Made by a program: the position numbers and the translations under genes. The notes under the pieces were generated by a model that made no database searches, had not been told where the DNA came from, and saw only the letters and a list, made by a program, of their open reading frames with translations. Positions 23,698-30,962 of a stretch of 30,962 nt of DNA are shown here, in pieces. Every line of letters begins with the position of its first letter. Within the stretch, counting starts at the first letter, position 1. Source of the stretch: Bacteroides sp. CAG:1076 (GTDB lineage Bacteria > Bacteroidota > Bacteroidia > Bacteroidales > Bacteroidaceae); the NCBI GenBank assembly GCA_000436795.1, contig HF993204.1, positions 1 to 30,962 on the forward strand, written 5' to 3'.

Positions 23698-24471
23698 ATG
23701 AAAGTAACAGTATTAGGTAGCGGAACATCTACAGGTGTACCTCAAGTGGGATGTACATGTCCGGTATGTACCAGTACTGACCCGCGCGACAATCGTCTGC
23801 GCTGTTCTGGTTTGGTAGAAACGGATGGGGTACGTATTTTGATAGATTGCGGACCAGATTTCAGGCAACAAAGTCTTGGTGTAAAAAAGTTCCTGCCTAT
23901 TGATGGAGTCTTGATAACCCATGAACATTACGATCATGTGGGAGGGTTGGATGATCTTCGTCCGTTCTGTAGCTTTCGGGATGTACCTGTATATGCAGAG
24001 GAATATACAGCCGACCGCCTGCAAAAGCGTATGCCTTATTGTTTTGTAGAGCATACCTATCCGGGAGTACCCAGTATCCCGCTTTCTGTGATAGAACCAT
24101 ACAAGACTTTTCAGGTTACTAACCTGTCGGGAAAGTCGGTAGATGTGATCCCATTCAGAGTGATGCATGGTAAGTTACCAATTATGGGATATCGTATAGG
24201 TAATGTAGCTTGGATTACAGATATGCTGACTATGCCTGATGAATCGTATGAAGTGCTGAAAGGATTGGATTATTTGTTTATGAATGCACTGCGCATCGAA
24301 CCTCATTGGACGCATCAGTCGCTTTCGGAAGCGTTGGAACAGGCAGTACGTATAGGAGCAAAAGAAACTTATTTTATACATATGAGTCATCAGATGGGAT
24401 TGCACGCCGAAGTAGGCAAGCAACTTCCTGAGCATGTACATCTGGCATACGATGGACTTGTAATAGATTAA
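23698..24471 (+). CDS. PhnP-like MBL-fold metallo-hydrolase, 257 aa
   Basis: The start MKVTVLGSGTSTGVPQVGC and the metal motif HEHYDH (75-80) place it in the beta-lactamase fold phosphodiesterase branch close to PhnP and RNase Z. The cysteines in GCTCPVC (C19, C21, C24) match the extra structural zinc site of PhnP-type proteins. Later metal ligands are suggested by RVMHGKLPIMGYRIG, WITDMLTM and YFIHMSHQMG. It probably hydrolyses a phosphodiester or cyclic nucleotide-like metabolite in the cytosol. No phn genes are nearby, so a phosphonate role is not supported. It is the second gene after murB and ends at a strong terminator. Confidence 0.87.
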   Translation: MKVTVLGSGTSTGVPQVGCTCPVCTSTDPRDNRLRCSGLVETDGVRILIDCGPDFRQQSLGVKKFLPIDGVLITHEHYDHVGGLDDLRPFCSFRDVPVYAEEYTADRLQKRMPYCFVEHTYPGVPSIPLSVIEPYKTFQVTNLSGKSVDVIPFRVMHGKLPIMGYRIGNVAWITDMLTMPDESYEVLKGLDYLFMNALRIEPHWTHQSLSEALEQAVRIGAKETYFIHMSHQMGLHAEVGKQLPEHVHLAYDGLVID

Positions 24472-24509
24472 GAGAGAGCGGTAAAGCTCTGATGTATTTT
24501 ATAATATAA

Positions 24510-24549
24510 GCCATATCGGTACTGTAAAGTAGTGATATGGCGTTTTTTT
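24510..24549 (+). terminator. Terminator of the murB operon
   Basis: GCCATATC (24510-24517) pairs with GATATGGC (24534-24541), with a possible inner ACT/AGT stem. It is followed by GTTTTTTTT. Confidence 0.9.
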
Positions 24550-24600
24550 TATGTATATAGTTCTCTTTTCCACTGTTGGGTATTGGCTTTGTGATGGAGC

Positions 24601-25248
24601 TTATTTGATTTTGCTGTTTAGTGATTCCTTACAGATTCCATTTAGTCCGCATTCTTCACATTTGGGATTGCGTGCTGTACACACATATCTGCCGTGTAAT
24701 ATCAGCCAGTGATGTGCCGTTGGAATAAGTTCTTTAGGAATATATTTTACTAAATACTTTTCGGTAGCCAGAGGGGTAGTACAAGTTTTCGGAACCAGTC
24801 CGATGCGATGACTTACGCGGAATACATGTGTGTCGACGGCCATTGCAGCTTTATTGAATACTACACTTTGTATTACGTTGGCTGTTTTTCTTCCTACTCC
24901 GGGCAGTTTTATCAGGTCTTCCAGCGTATTGGGCACTTCACTCTGAAAGTTCTTAACTAACATTTGCGCCATGCCTACCAGATGTTTTGCTTTGTTGTTT
25001 GGGTAACTTACACTACGTATATATTCGTATACGACTTCAGGTGTTGTGTTGGCTAAAGCTTCCGGAGTAGGAAAGGCTTCGAACAAGGGCGGAGTGATCA
25101 TATTGACTCGCTTGTCCGTACACTGCGCACTCAGTATCACTGCTATCAGTAACTGGAAAGGATTTTCATAGTGTAACTCTGTTTCAGCTACAGGAATAGC
25201 TTGTTTGAAATAAGCGATAGCCCGATCGTATAATTCTTGTTTTCTCAT
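24601..25248 (-). CDS. nth: Endonuclease III
   Basis: The 215-aa DNA glycosylase/AP lyase removes oxidised pyrimidines in base excision repair. The helix-hairpin-helix LPGVGRKTA contains the catalytic Lys121, and VDTHVFRV contains the catalytic Asp139. The 4Fe-4S cluster ligands follow the family spacing CX6CX2CX5C (C190, C197, C200, C206). I start at the ATG at 25246-25248 (MRKQELYD). The longer frame begins with a TTG and adds nine residues not seen in the family. It lies about 38 bp downstream of corA on the same strand and is probably co-transcribed. Confidence 0.96.
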   Translation of the reverse strand: MRKQELYDRAIAYFKQAIPVAETELHYENPFQLLIAVILSAQCTDKRVNMITPPLFEAFPTPEALANTTPEVVYEYIRSVSYPNNKAKHLVGMAQMLVKNFQSEVPNTLEDLIKLPGVGRKTANVIQSVVFNKAAMAVDTHVFRVSHRIGLVPKTCTTPLATEKYLVKYIPKELIPTAHHWLILHGRYVCTARNPKCEECGLNGICKESLNSKIK

Positions 25249-25286
25249 GTCTTTGCGATATAAGTTGAAATACAATAGTTGTTAGT

Positions 25287-26333
25287 TTAATACCATCTTT
25301 TATGCTTGAAATAGAAATACACAATGACTCCCACAACGATCATCAGTCCCCATGCCAAAAAGTACCCGTATTTCCATCCCAATTCCGGCATCCATTGAAA
25401 ATTCATTCCCCATATTCCTGCCAGAAACGTCAGAGGTATGAAAATAGTAGAAACAATAGTAAGCTGTTTCATTATGCTGTTCATTCGCTGGTCATTGTTT
25501 GCCAGATACAAATCTACCATGGCAGAAAGTAAATCGCGACATCCTTCCAGGGTTTGCAATACAAATTGCAAGTGATCGTTTACGTCGCTGAAGAACGGAC
25601 GGTTTGCCTTATGCAATAGTTGGTTTTCGGTATGGAACAATTTGTTTATCTGTTCTTTCAGTGGGAAAATACTTTTTTTAATCAATCGGTAGTTTCTACG
25701 GTAAGATTGTATTTCTTCTATACCCGGTTGTTTTTCGGGGATAGGAGAGAGCGGGGAGAGAAACTGTTCTTCCAAGTCTTCCAGGTCATCTTCCATTTTA
25801 GAAATGAGCGACATAAAACTTGCCATAACGCTGTTTAGTATGACACTCAGCAGAAAGTCTGACTGCCTGTTTCTGATTTTCAAGACGTTCTTTTCCAGTG
25901 CAATATTTATTTCATTGAAGAAGTCTGTTTCTTTCTCGGCAAAGGTCAGTACAAAGTCTTTTCCTTGTACGATACAAAGCTGTTGGGGGATAAGTTCATT
26001 CTCTGCTGTCGGTGAGAGTTGTTTCAGAATAACTACATTATAAGTTTCATGCTCCTCTATCTTTGTCAGATGTTCTGAGTTTAATAAATCCTGCGTAGTG
26101 AGGAAGTCTATATTAAAATGGCTGCACAGCTGATGTATTGTTTCTGTGTTTTGCAAGCCATGTACTTGTATCCAGTTGATGCAATCTGTCTTGAGTTGAG
26201 AGATTATCTCTTGCAGGTCACCGCGACAGACCTGTGTTCCTTCGGCGTTATAGCTACATAGGTGTAGATGAGTAGGAGTTTCACTTTCTCCTATATATTT
26301 CAGCTTTTCGCTGAGTAAGTTATTCTTTGCCAT
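25287..26333 (-). CDS. corA: CorA-type magnesium/cobalt transporter
   Basis: The 348-aa product has a large N-terminal cytoplasmic domain, then a long helix (SYRRNYRLIKKSIFPLKEQI). Two C-terminal membrane helices flank the selectivity loop with the diagnostic GMNF motif (AGIWGMNFQWMPELGWKYGY). A basic KHKRWY tail ends the protein, as in the CorA family. It forms a pentameric Mg2+ channel in the inner membrane; Co2+ or Ni2+ may also pass. The start ATG lies 23 bp after a consensus -7 box. It is divergent from the queuosine operon and upstream of nth. Confidence 0.95.
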   Translation of the reverse strand: MAKNNLLSEKLKYIGESETPTHLHLCSYNAEGTQVCRGDLQEIISQLKTDCINWIQVHGLQNTETIHQLCSHFNIDFLTTQDLLNSEHLTKIEEHETYNVVILKQLSPTAENELIPQQLCIVQGKDFVLTFAEKETDFFNEINIALEKNVLKIRNRQSDFLLSVILNSVMASFMSLISKMEDDLEDLEEQFLSPLSPIPEKQPGIEEIQSYRRNYRLIKKSIFPLKEQINKLFHTENQLLHKANRPFFSDVNDHLQFVLQTLEGCRDLLSAMVDLYLANNDQRMNSIMKQLTIVSTIFIPLTFLAGIWGMNFQWMPELGWKYGYFLAWGLMIVVGVIVYFYFKHKRWY

Positions 26334-26355
26334 GTCAGGATGAATTTAGTATGCA

Positions 26356-26387
26356 CAAATATAAGTGTTTATTTGTAAATCGGCAAA
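26356..26387 (-). promoter_or_regulatory. corA promoter (TTTG-N20-TATATTTG, minus strand)
   Basis: On the minus strand TTTG lies at 26387-26384 and TATATTTG at 26363-26356. It overlaps the divergent queuosine promoter, so the two polymerases cannot bind at once. Confidence 0.78.
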
Positions 26388-26402
26388 AAGTTTGTACCTT
26401 TG
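26372..26402 (+). promoter_or_regulatory. Queuosine operon promoter (TTTG-N19-TACCTTTG)
   Basis: TTTG at 26372-26375 and TACCTTTG at 26395-26402 are spaced by 19 bp, a full consensus match. The leader to the first ATG is about 80 nt and holds the riboswitch. Confidence 0.88.
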
Positions 26403-26452
26403 CGCCCAATTAAAAACAAGAGAACATTAACATGCGATGCCGTGAATAACGG

Positions 26453-26487
26453 CCGTGTATTCTAGAACACCACGTAAAAAACAGGAG
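26453..26487 (+). promoter_or_regulatory. preQ1-I-like riboswitch
   Basis: The leader has a short stem CGTG (26454-26457)/CACG (26471-26474), a loop TATTCTAGAACAC and an A-rich tail TAAAAAACAGGAG ending in the ribosome binding site. Loop and tail closely match the preQ1 class I pattern (UUC-UAG-ACACC, then AAAAAAC) known from queC leaders in Firmicutes. A pseudoknot between loop UUCU and tail AGGA would hide the Shine-Dalgarno site when preQ1 is bound, so control is probably translational. An upstream hairpin GCCGT-GAATA-ACGGC (26439-26453) may compete with it. All three downstream genes belong to preQ1/queuosine metabolism. P1 is short for the class, so a covariance search should confirm it. 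Confidence 0.82.
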
Positions 26488-26489
26488 CG

Positions 26490-27176
26490 ATGAAAAAAGA
26501 AAATTTCGTATCAGTACCTTTTATGGTTTTGGGTATTGTGTTTTGTGTCTGTCTGGTTGCAGCCAATCTTTTAGAAACCAAAGTAGTTCAGTTAGGTCCG
26601 ATTTCTGTTACTGCCGGACTGATTGTATTTCCAATCTCTTATATTATTAATGACTGCATAGCCGAAATATGGGGTTTCCGTAAGGCGCGCCTTATCATCT
26701 GGATGGGTTTCCTTATGAACTTCATGGTAGTTGCGATGGGACAGATTGCCGTAGCTTTGCCGGCAGCACCTTTCTGGGAAGGCGAGGATGGCTTTAATTT
26801 TGTATTTGGAATGGCACCCCGTATCGCTGTAGCCAGCCTTCTTGCGTTTTTAGTCGGTTCGTTTATCAACGCATACGTTATGAGTCGTATGAAGATAGCA
26901 TCACATGGAAAAAACTTTTCTGCACGTGCCATTCTTTCGACCGTTTTTGGCGAAAGTGCCGATTCACTGATTTTTTTCCCATTGGCATTTGGCGGTTTGA
27001 TGCCGGTGTCCGAATTGGGTAAAATGATGCTGGTACAGGTAGTTCTTAAAACTATGTATGAAGTAATCATTCTGCCTATCACTATTCGTATAGTCAAATA
27101 CATCAAGCGCGTGGACGATAGTGATGTATACGATGAACATATTTCTTATAATGTATTGAAAATAAAAGAAATTTAA
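26490..27176 (+). CDS. Queuosine precursor transporter (YhhQ family)
   Basis: The 228-aa product is strongly hydrophobic with about six membrane helices. It has the YhhQ/DUF165 signatures [49 protein letters not shown] and [19 protein letters not shown]. Members import preQ0, preQ1 or queuine across the inner membrane. Here the riboswitch in its leader and the following queC and queF make preQ0/preQ1 salvage the likely role. The start ATG lies 4 bp after the GGAG of the riboswitch tail. The stop is 1 bp before the queC start, so the genes are tightly coupled. Confidence 0.93.
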   Translation: MKKENFVSVPFMVLGIVFCVCLVAANLLETKVVQLGPISVTAGLIVFPISYIINDCIAEIWGFRKARLIIWMGFLMNFMVVAMGQIAVALPAAPFWEGEDGFNFVFGMAPRIAVASLLAFLVGSFINAYVMSRMKIASHGKNFSARAILSTVFGESADSLIFFPLAFGGLMPVSELGKMMLVQVVLKTMYEVIILPITIRIVKYIKRVDDSDVYDEHISYNVLKIKEI

Positions 27177-27177
27177 T

Positions 27178-27837
27178 ATGAACAACGAAGCTGCACTGGT
27201 TGTCTTCAGTGGAGGACAAGACTCTACCACTTGCCTTTTCTGGGCAAAAAAACATTTTAAAAAAGTATATGCACTGAGCTTTATATACGGGCAGAAGCAT
27301 GTAAAAGAGGTGGAACTGGCTCGTGAAATAGCACGTAAGGCCGAAGTGGAATTTGATGCGATGGACGTATCTTTTATAGGTCATTTAGGTAAAAACTCGT
27401 TGACCGATACATCTATCCATATGGATGAAAAGAAGCCTGAAGGAACATTCCCGAATACATTTGTCCCCGGCCGCAACCTTTTCTTCTTGAGTATAGCTGC
27501 TGTCTATGCCCGTGAGCATGGCATTAGTCATCTTGTGACAGGAGTATCTCAGACCGATTTCAGCGGATATCCTGATTGTCGGGATACATTCATCAAGTCA
27601 TTGAATGTAACGCTGAATCTTGCCATGGAAGAACAATTCGTGATTCATACTCCTTTAATGTGGATTGATAAGGCGCAGACTTGGGCATTAGCTGATGAAC
27701 TGGGAGTGCTCGATTTGATACGCCATGAAACGTTGACTTGTTACAATGGTATTCCGGGTGACGGTTGCGGGCACTGTCCTGCATGTACCTTACGTCGGGA
27801 AGGACTTGAAAAATATCTTGCCAGCAAGGAAAAATAA
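27178..27837 (+). CDS. queC: 7-cyano-7-deazaguanine (preQ0) synthase QueC
   Basis: The 219-aa ATP-dependent enzyme turns 7-carboxy-7-deazaguanine and ammonia into preQ0. The PP-loop is SGGQDSTTC (residues 11-19). Family motifs [17 protein letters not shown] and [14 protein letters not shown] are intact. The zinc cysteines appear as [19 protein letters not shown] near the C-terminus. The length is normal. It lies between the transporter and queF in one operon. queD and queE are not in the window, so the earlier steps are either encoded elsewhere or bypassed by import. Confidence 0.97.
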   Translation: MNNEAALVVFSGGQDSTTCLFWAKKHFKKVYALSFIYGQKHVKEVELAREIARKAEVEFDAMDVSFIGHLGKNSLTDTSIHMDEKKPEGTFPNTFVPGRNLFFLSIAAVYAREHGISHLVTGVSQTDFSGYPDCRDTFIKSLNVTLNLAMEEQFVIHTPLMWIDKAQTWALADELGVLDLIRHETLTCYNGIPGDGCGHCPACTLRREGLEKYLASKEK

Positions 27838-27914
27838 AATCGTTTCTCGTGAGTTGATTGATACATGCGCGAGCGAAAAAATGATGTTTTGGTTAAAATA
27901 TTAGATTGTAGTAT

Positions 27915-28370
27915 ATGGAAAGAAAAGATGAATTGACAATATTGGGAAGAACTACTACTTATAAACAAGACTATGCTCCTGAAGTCTTGGAAGCATTTGT
28001 AAACAAGCACCCCGAGAATGATTATTGGGTACGTTTCAATTGTCCGGAGTTTACCAGTCTTTGCCCCATTACCGGACAGCCGGATTTTGCAGAAATTCGT
28101 ATCAGTTACCTTCCCGATGTCAAGATGGTAGAAAGCAAGAGTCTGAAACTATATCTGTTCAGCTTCCGCAATCATGGGGATTTTCATGAAGACTGTGTAA
28201 ACATTATCATGAAGGATCTGATTAAGCTGATGGATCCCAAGTATATCGAAGTAACCGGAATCTTTACTCCTCGTGGAGGAATATCTATTTATCCATATTG
28301 TAATTATGGACGTCCAGGAACGAAATACGAGAAATTGGCAGAATATCGTATGCAAAACCACGATCTTTAA
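27915..28370 (+). CDS. queF: NADPH-dependent preQ0 reductase QueF (unimodular)
   Basis: The 151-aa T-fold enzyme reduces the nitrile of preQ0 to the amine preQ1, the ligand of the upstream riboswitch. This makes a direct feedback loop. The nucleophilic Cys50 lies in [14 protein letters not shown] with the partner Asp57. The QueF signature [21 protein letters not shown] (from residue 73) is intact. The length fits the short YkvM-type subfamily rather than the two-domain E. coli type. It follows queC by 77 bp with no clear promoter and ends before a strong bidirectional terminator. Confidence 0.97.
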   Translation: MERKDELTILGRTTTYKQDYAPEVLEAFVNKHPENDYWVRFNCPEFTSLCPITGQPDFAEIRISYLPDVKMVESKSLKLYLFSFRNHGDFHEDCVNIIMKDLIKLMDPKYIEVTGIFTPRGGISIYPYCNYGRPGTKYEKLAEYRMQNHDL

Positions 28371-28450
28371 ATAAAGAATGATGATTGAAAGGGGAGAGGA
28401 TGGGTAAAGATTTATAGAAAATTCAATCCGAACAGTATTCCCTTATATTC

Positions 28451-28493
28451 AAAGCAAGAAAGGCTGTCTCGTCAAGACAGCCTTTCTTGCTTT
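28451..28493. terminator. Bidirectional terminator between queF and dnaX
   Basis: AAAGCAAGAAAGGCTGTCT (28451-28469) and AGACAGCCTTTCTTGCTTT (28475-28493) form a perfect 19-bp stem with a 5-nt loop. A-runs and T-runs lie on the outer ends. It serves both convergent transcripts. Confidence 0.94.
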
Positions 28494-28544
28494 ATTAGGT
28501 AAGTACTATTTCTCACAGAACAGTCAGTCTTTGCTGCTGTTTCA

Positions 28545-30422
28545 TTATGACAGTTCCAGTCCGAAAGTTTCTTTCAGTTTCAGCAGGCTGGGGTTTTTTT
28601 TGCTCATCATCTGGAAACGTTCTACATGGCTGTAGGCACGAATATTTTCATTTGCCGCACTGACACGGACCGTCATTTTTATTTTGCGGTTATGCAGTTG
28701 CTGACGCAGATGCTGCTCTATTTGCGGAGCCAGTTGCGTCATATACTTTTGTACCATATCATTGTCTACAGCAATTTCGAAAGTCGTCTGATCCTTCAGC
28801 AGATGAGGTTGCATATTCATCATGCGGGCTGCATTGGCAGCTTCTTCTTTGGGAAGCCTTGCTGCAAATTCACGCCAATAATAATTCAGGTCTTTTTCGT
28901 TGAAGATATAATCTTCGTAAGCTTGTTCTACTTGTTGTACAGGCGCATTCGCATTTGTGGTACTACTGTTTGCCGCAGGCTGTTGGGCAGATTGTCTTCG
29001 GATGGATATGCCGAAACTACCTGCTTTCATAACCGGAATTTTCTTCTCCGTATTTGTTTTCGGAAGCGGATTCGGATGACCGGCAGGCGATGCAGCCGCA
29101 GCAGGAGCAGTTGTCTGCTGTTGAGTAGAAGGCTTATTAGTCACTTGCTGCTGTCCGGCAGGCTGGTTCTGAGATGCTGTTGTATTATAATGTCCCGTTG
29201 CTTCATGTGTAGCCTGCGGATATGCCTGATTAGCGCTTGCTTGTGCGGTATGATTGGTTTGCGCCTGATTGAAAACTGGTTTTAATGATTGCTTGGCAGG
29301 GCCTTGCCCACCACCGGAAATATCATTGTCGGCTGTCAGTTGTGCCAGTTGAATTAAAGTCAGTTCCACCAGCAGGCGTTTGTTTTTGCTCACCCGATAA
29401 TTTAAATCGCAATCGTTGCACAACTTCATCGCTTTGTACAGAAACTGAGGACTGCATTTCTGCGCCTGTGCCTGATAGCGGCTGCGTATGGATGCACCTA
29501 CTTCCAGCAGTTGCAGCGTTTCGGGATCACGGCTTACCAGCAAGTCACGGAAATGCGAAGTCAATCCCGTAATGAAATGGTTTCCGTCAAACCCCTTCTT
29601 CAGAACCTCATTGAATGTAAGCAGACAGTCGGAAACTCTGTTTTCCAGAAAAGCATCCGTCAGTTTGAAATAATATTCATAATCCAATACATTCAGGTTC
29701 TCTATCACACTTTGGTAAGTGATATGTCCGTTGGTAAAGCTGACCACCTGGTCGAAGATAGACAAGGCATCACGCATACCCCCGTCAGCTTTTTGTGCGA
29801 TAACATTCAGCGCTTCCGGTTCCGCTTCGATATGTTCTTTCTTTGCCACGTTTTCCAGATGCTCTACCGTGTCGTTTACGCTGATACGGTTGAAATCGTA
29901 TATTTGGCAACGGCTCAGAATTGTAGGAAGAATTTTATGTTTTTCGGTTGTGGCAAGAATGAATATGGCATGATGAGGCGGTTCTTCCAGCGTTTTCAGG
30001 AAAGCATTGAATGCAGCCTGAGAAAGCATGTGTACCTCATCGATGATATATACTTTATATTTTCCGATTTGTGGCGGAATGCGCACTTGTTCGATAAGTG
30101 AACGTATATCCTCTACCGAGTTGTTTGATGCGGCGTCCAGTTCGTGGATGTTATATGAACGCTGTTCGTTGAAGGCACGGCACGATTCACATTCGTTGCA
30201 GGCTTCTCCATCGGCTGTAGGATGCAGGCAGTTGATTGTCTTGGCAAAAATTCGTGCACACGTTGTTTTTCCCACCCCTCGCGGTCCGCAAAACAGATAA
30301 GCATGCGCCAGTTTCTGGTTGGCAATCGCATTTTTCAGGGTAGTAGTCAGGGCGCGCTGCCCTACAACGGTATCGAATGTAGCGGGACGATATTTACGTG
30401 CCGATACGATATAATTCTCCAT
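28545..30422 (-). CDS. dnaX: DNA polymerase III subunit gamma/tau
   Basis: The 625-aa clamp-loader ATPase loads the beta clamp and couples polymerases at the fork. Domain I has the Walker A GPRGVGKT (46-53), zinc cysteines C65, C75, C78 and C81 (NECESC), the Walker B IIDEVH (126-131) and the sensor LSRCQIYDF. Domain III runs to about residue 370. A low-complexity linker rich in Q, A, T, N and P (about 385-470) follows. The C-terminal region (YYWREFAARLPKEEAANAAR ... KLKETFGLELS) is typical of Bacteroidetes tau tails. No classic A6G slippery run was seen at the domain III boundary, so a separate gamma form is not supported. The start is the ATG 42 bp after a -7 box. Confidence 0.97.
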   Translation of the reverse strand: MENYIVSARKYRPATFDTVVGQRALTTTLKNAIANQKLAHAYLFCGPRGVGKTTCARIFAKTINCLHPTADGEACNECESCRAFNEQRSYNIHELDAASNNSVEDIRSLIEQVRIPPQIGKYKVYIIDEVHMLSQAAFNAFLKTLEEPPHHAIFILATTEKHKILPTILSRCQIYDFNRISVNDTVEHLENVAKKEHIEAEPEALNVIAQKADGGMRDALSIFDQVVSFTNGHITYQSVIENLNVLDYEYYFKLTDAFLENRVSDCLLTFNEVLKKGFDGNHFITGLTSHFRDLLVSRDPETLQLLEVGASIRSRYQAQAQKCSPQFLYKAMKLCNDCDLNYRVSKNKRLLVELTLIQLAQLTADNDISGGGQGPAKQSLKPVFNQAQTNHTAQASANQAYPQATHEATGHYNTTASQNQPAGQQQVTNKPSTQQQTTAPAAAASPAGHPNPLPKTNTEKKIPVMKAGSFGISIRRQSAQQPAANSSTTNANAPVQQVEQAYEDYIFNEKDLNYYWREFAARLPKEEAANAARMMNMQPHLLKDQTTFEIAVDNDMVQKYMTQLAPQIEQHLRQQLHNRKIKMTVRVSAANENIRAYSHVERFQMMSKKNPSLLKLKETFGLELS

Positions 30423-30463
30423 ATGCCGATATAAGTGGTTAATTGTTTCTATGTTCGGAAGTA

Positions 30464-30471
30464 CAAAAGTA
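30464..30471 (-). promoter_or_regulatory. -7 box (TACTTTTG) for dnaX
   Basis: An exact TAnnTTTG on the minus strand, 41 bp before the dnaX ATG. It lies inside the small palindrome GTAC-AAAA-GTAC. No -33 TTTG is clear. Confidence 0.6.
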
Positions 30472-30514
30472 CATAAAATCTCGGTTTTCTCATGGGCTTG
30501 ACCTGAAATATATT

Positions 30515-30522
30515 TATCTTTG
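30515..30522 (+). promoter_or_regulatory. -7 box (TATCTTTG) for the terminal glycosyltransferase gene
   Basis: An exact TAnnTTTG lies 19 bp before the ATG at 30542, divergent from the dnaX promoter 44 bp away. Confidence 0.65.
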
Positions 30523-30541
30523 CCCTAAAATGTAGATTATT

Positions 30542-30962
30542 ATGCAGACAAGTGACAGTATCGTTATTATTCCTACTTACAACGAAAAGGAAAATATCGA
30601 AAATATAATTCGTGCAGTGTTTGGCCTGGAGAAATGTTTTCATATTCTGATTATCGAAGACAATTCACCCGACGGTACTGCTGATATTGTGCGGCGATTG
30701 CAGACCGAGTTTCCCGAACGTCTGTTTATGATAGAAAGAAAAGGGAAATTGGGCTTGGGAACGGCTTATATTACAGGCTTCAAGTGGGCTATCGAACATG
30801 GGTACGACTACATATTTGAGATGGATGCCGACTTCAGTCATAATCCTAATGACTTGCCTCGTTTATACAAGGCTTGTCATGACGACGGTGCCGACGTGGC
30901 AATCGGATCTCGTTATATCAGTGGCGTGAATGTGGTAAACTGGCCTATGGGACGTGTGCTCA
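30542..30962 (+). CDS. Polyprenol-phosphate mannosyltransferase-like GT2 (3' truncated)
   Basis: The first 140 codons lie in the window and the frame is open to its end. The N-terminus DSIVIIPTYNEKENIENI, followed by ILIIEDNSPDGTADIV and the metal site FEMDADFSHNP, is the signature of dolichyl/polyprenyl-phosphate mannose synthases (DPM1-like). The phrase GKLGLGTAYITGFKWA also fits. Such enzymes move a sugar from GDP-mannose or a similar donor to a polyprenyl phosphate on the cytosolic face of the membrane, for later use in glycans or lipoprotein O-glycosylation. Whether C-terminal membrane helices exist cannot be seen. The gene has its own -7 box and is divergent from dnaX. Confidence 0.9.
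   Translation, partial: MQTSDSIVIIPTYNEKENIENIIRAVFGLEKCFHILIIEDNSPDGTADIVRRLQTEFPERLFMIERKGKLGLGTAYITGFKWAIEHGYDYIFEMDADFSHNPNDLPRLYKACHDDGADVAIGSRYISGVNVVNWPMGRVL

Noticed and set aside
28545..30422. Programmed frameshift in dnaX producing gamma
   Set aside because: No A6G-type slippery heptamer with a following hairpin was seen near the domain III boundary.
1..30962. CRISPR array, insertion sequence, prophage or toxin-antitoxin module
   Set aside because: No regularly spaced repeats, transposase, integrase or phage structural genes were seen on either strand.

Overview
The window reads as chromosomal DNA of a Bacteroides-group gut bacterium (Bacteroides or Phocaeicola; I cannot name the species). 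Many genes are preceded by the Bacteroidetes -7 box TAnnTTTG, several with a -33 TTTG at about 19 bp. Shine-Dalgarno sites are weak. Lipoprotein signals, DUF4348, DUF3575/DUF3868 and Mfa-type fimbrial families are all typical of this phylum. Most of the window is core housekeeping sequence. One large accessory locus lies in the middle.

Layout. 1-123: the end of ribosomal protein L9. 740-940: a tiny low-complexity lipoprotein. 1263-4623: mtaB (tRNA methylthiotransferase), an overlapping GT2 glycosyltransferase, then folD. 4784-17250 (minus strand): a seven-gene type V (Mfa/FimA-like) fimbrial operon. Its transcription order is a DUF3575 protein, a DUF3868/OmpA/TPR-like protein, the major fimbrillin, a FimB/Mfa2-like anchor, and three progressively larger accessory or tip subunits. 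17251-17832: a 580-bp AT-rich regulatory gap. 17832-18016: two identical tRNA-His genes. 18122-22619: a membrane-anchored unknown protein, an MFS transporter, pheS and a DUF4348 lipoprotein. 22671-24471: murB and a PhnP-like metallo-hydrolase. 24601-26333 (minus): corA then nth. 26453-28370: a preQ1-I-like riboswitch controlling a queuosine operon (precursor transporter, queC, queF). 28545-30422 (minus): dnaX. 30542 to the end: start of a dolichyl-phosphate-mannose-synthase-like glycosyltransferase.

The fimbrial locus is the most interesting part. All five subunits have a lipobox. Each then has an early beta strand ending in an arginine at residue 51-56, the place where Porphyromonas pilins are cut during maturation. 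The four non-anchor subunits share an RN(N/H)xY signature near the end of the fimbrillin core. In transcription order they carry C-terminal extensions of about 0, 150, 515 and 600 residues. The 895-residue subunit ends in a WRLPTxxE...RCVRD domain resembling FISUMP/Lcl (C-type-lectin-like) folds, so it is a good candidate tip adhesin. Hairpins just before and just after the major-subunit gene could set its higher expression.

I did not find a wholly new system. The best candidates for new biology are the two very large accessory pilins and the preQ1-I-like element with its SD-containing tail.
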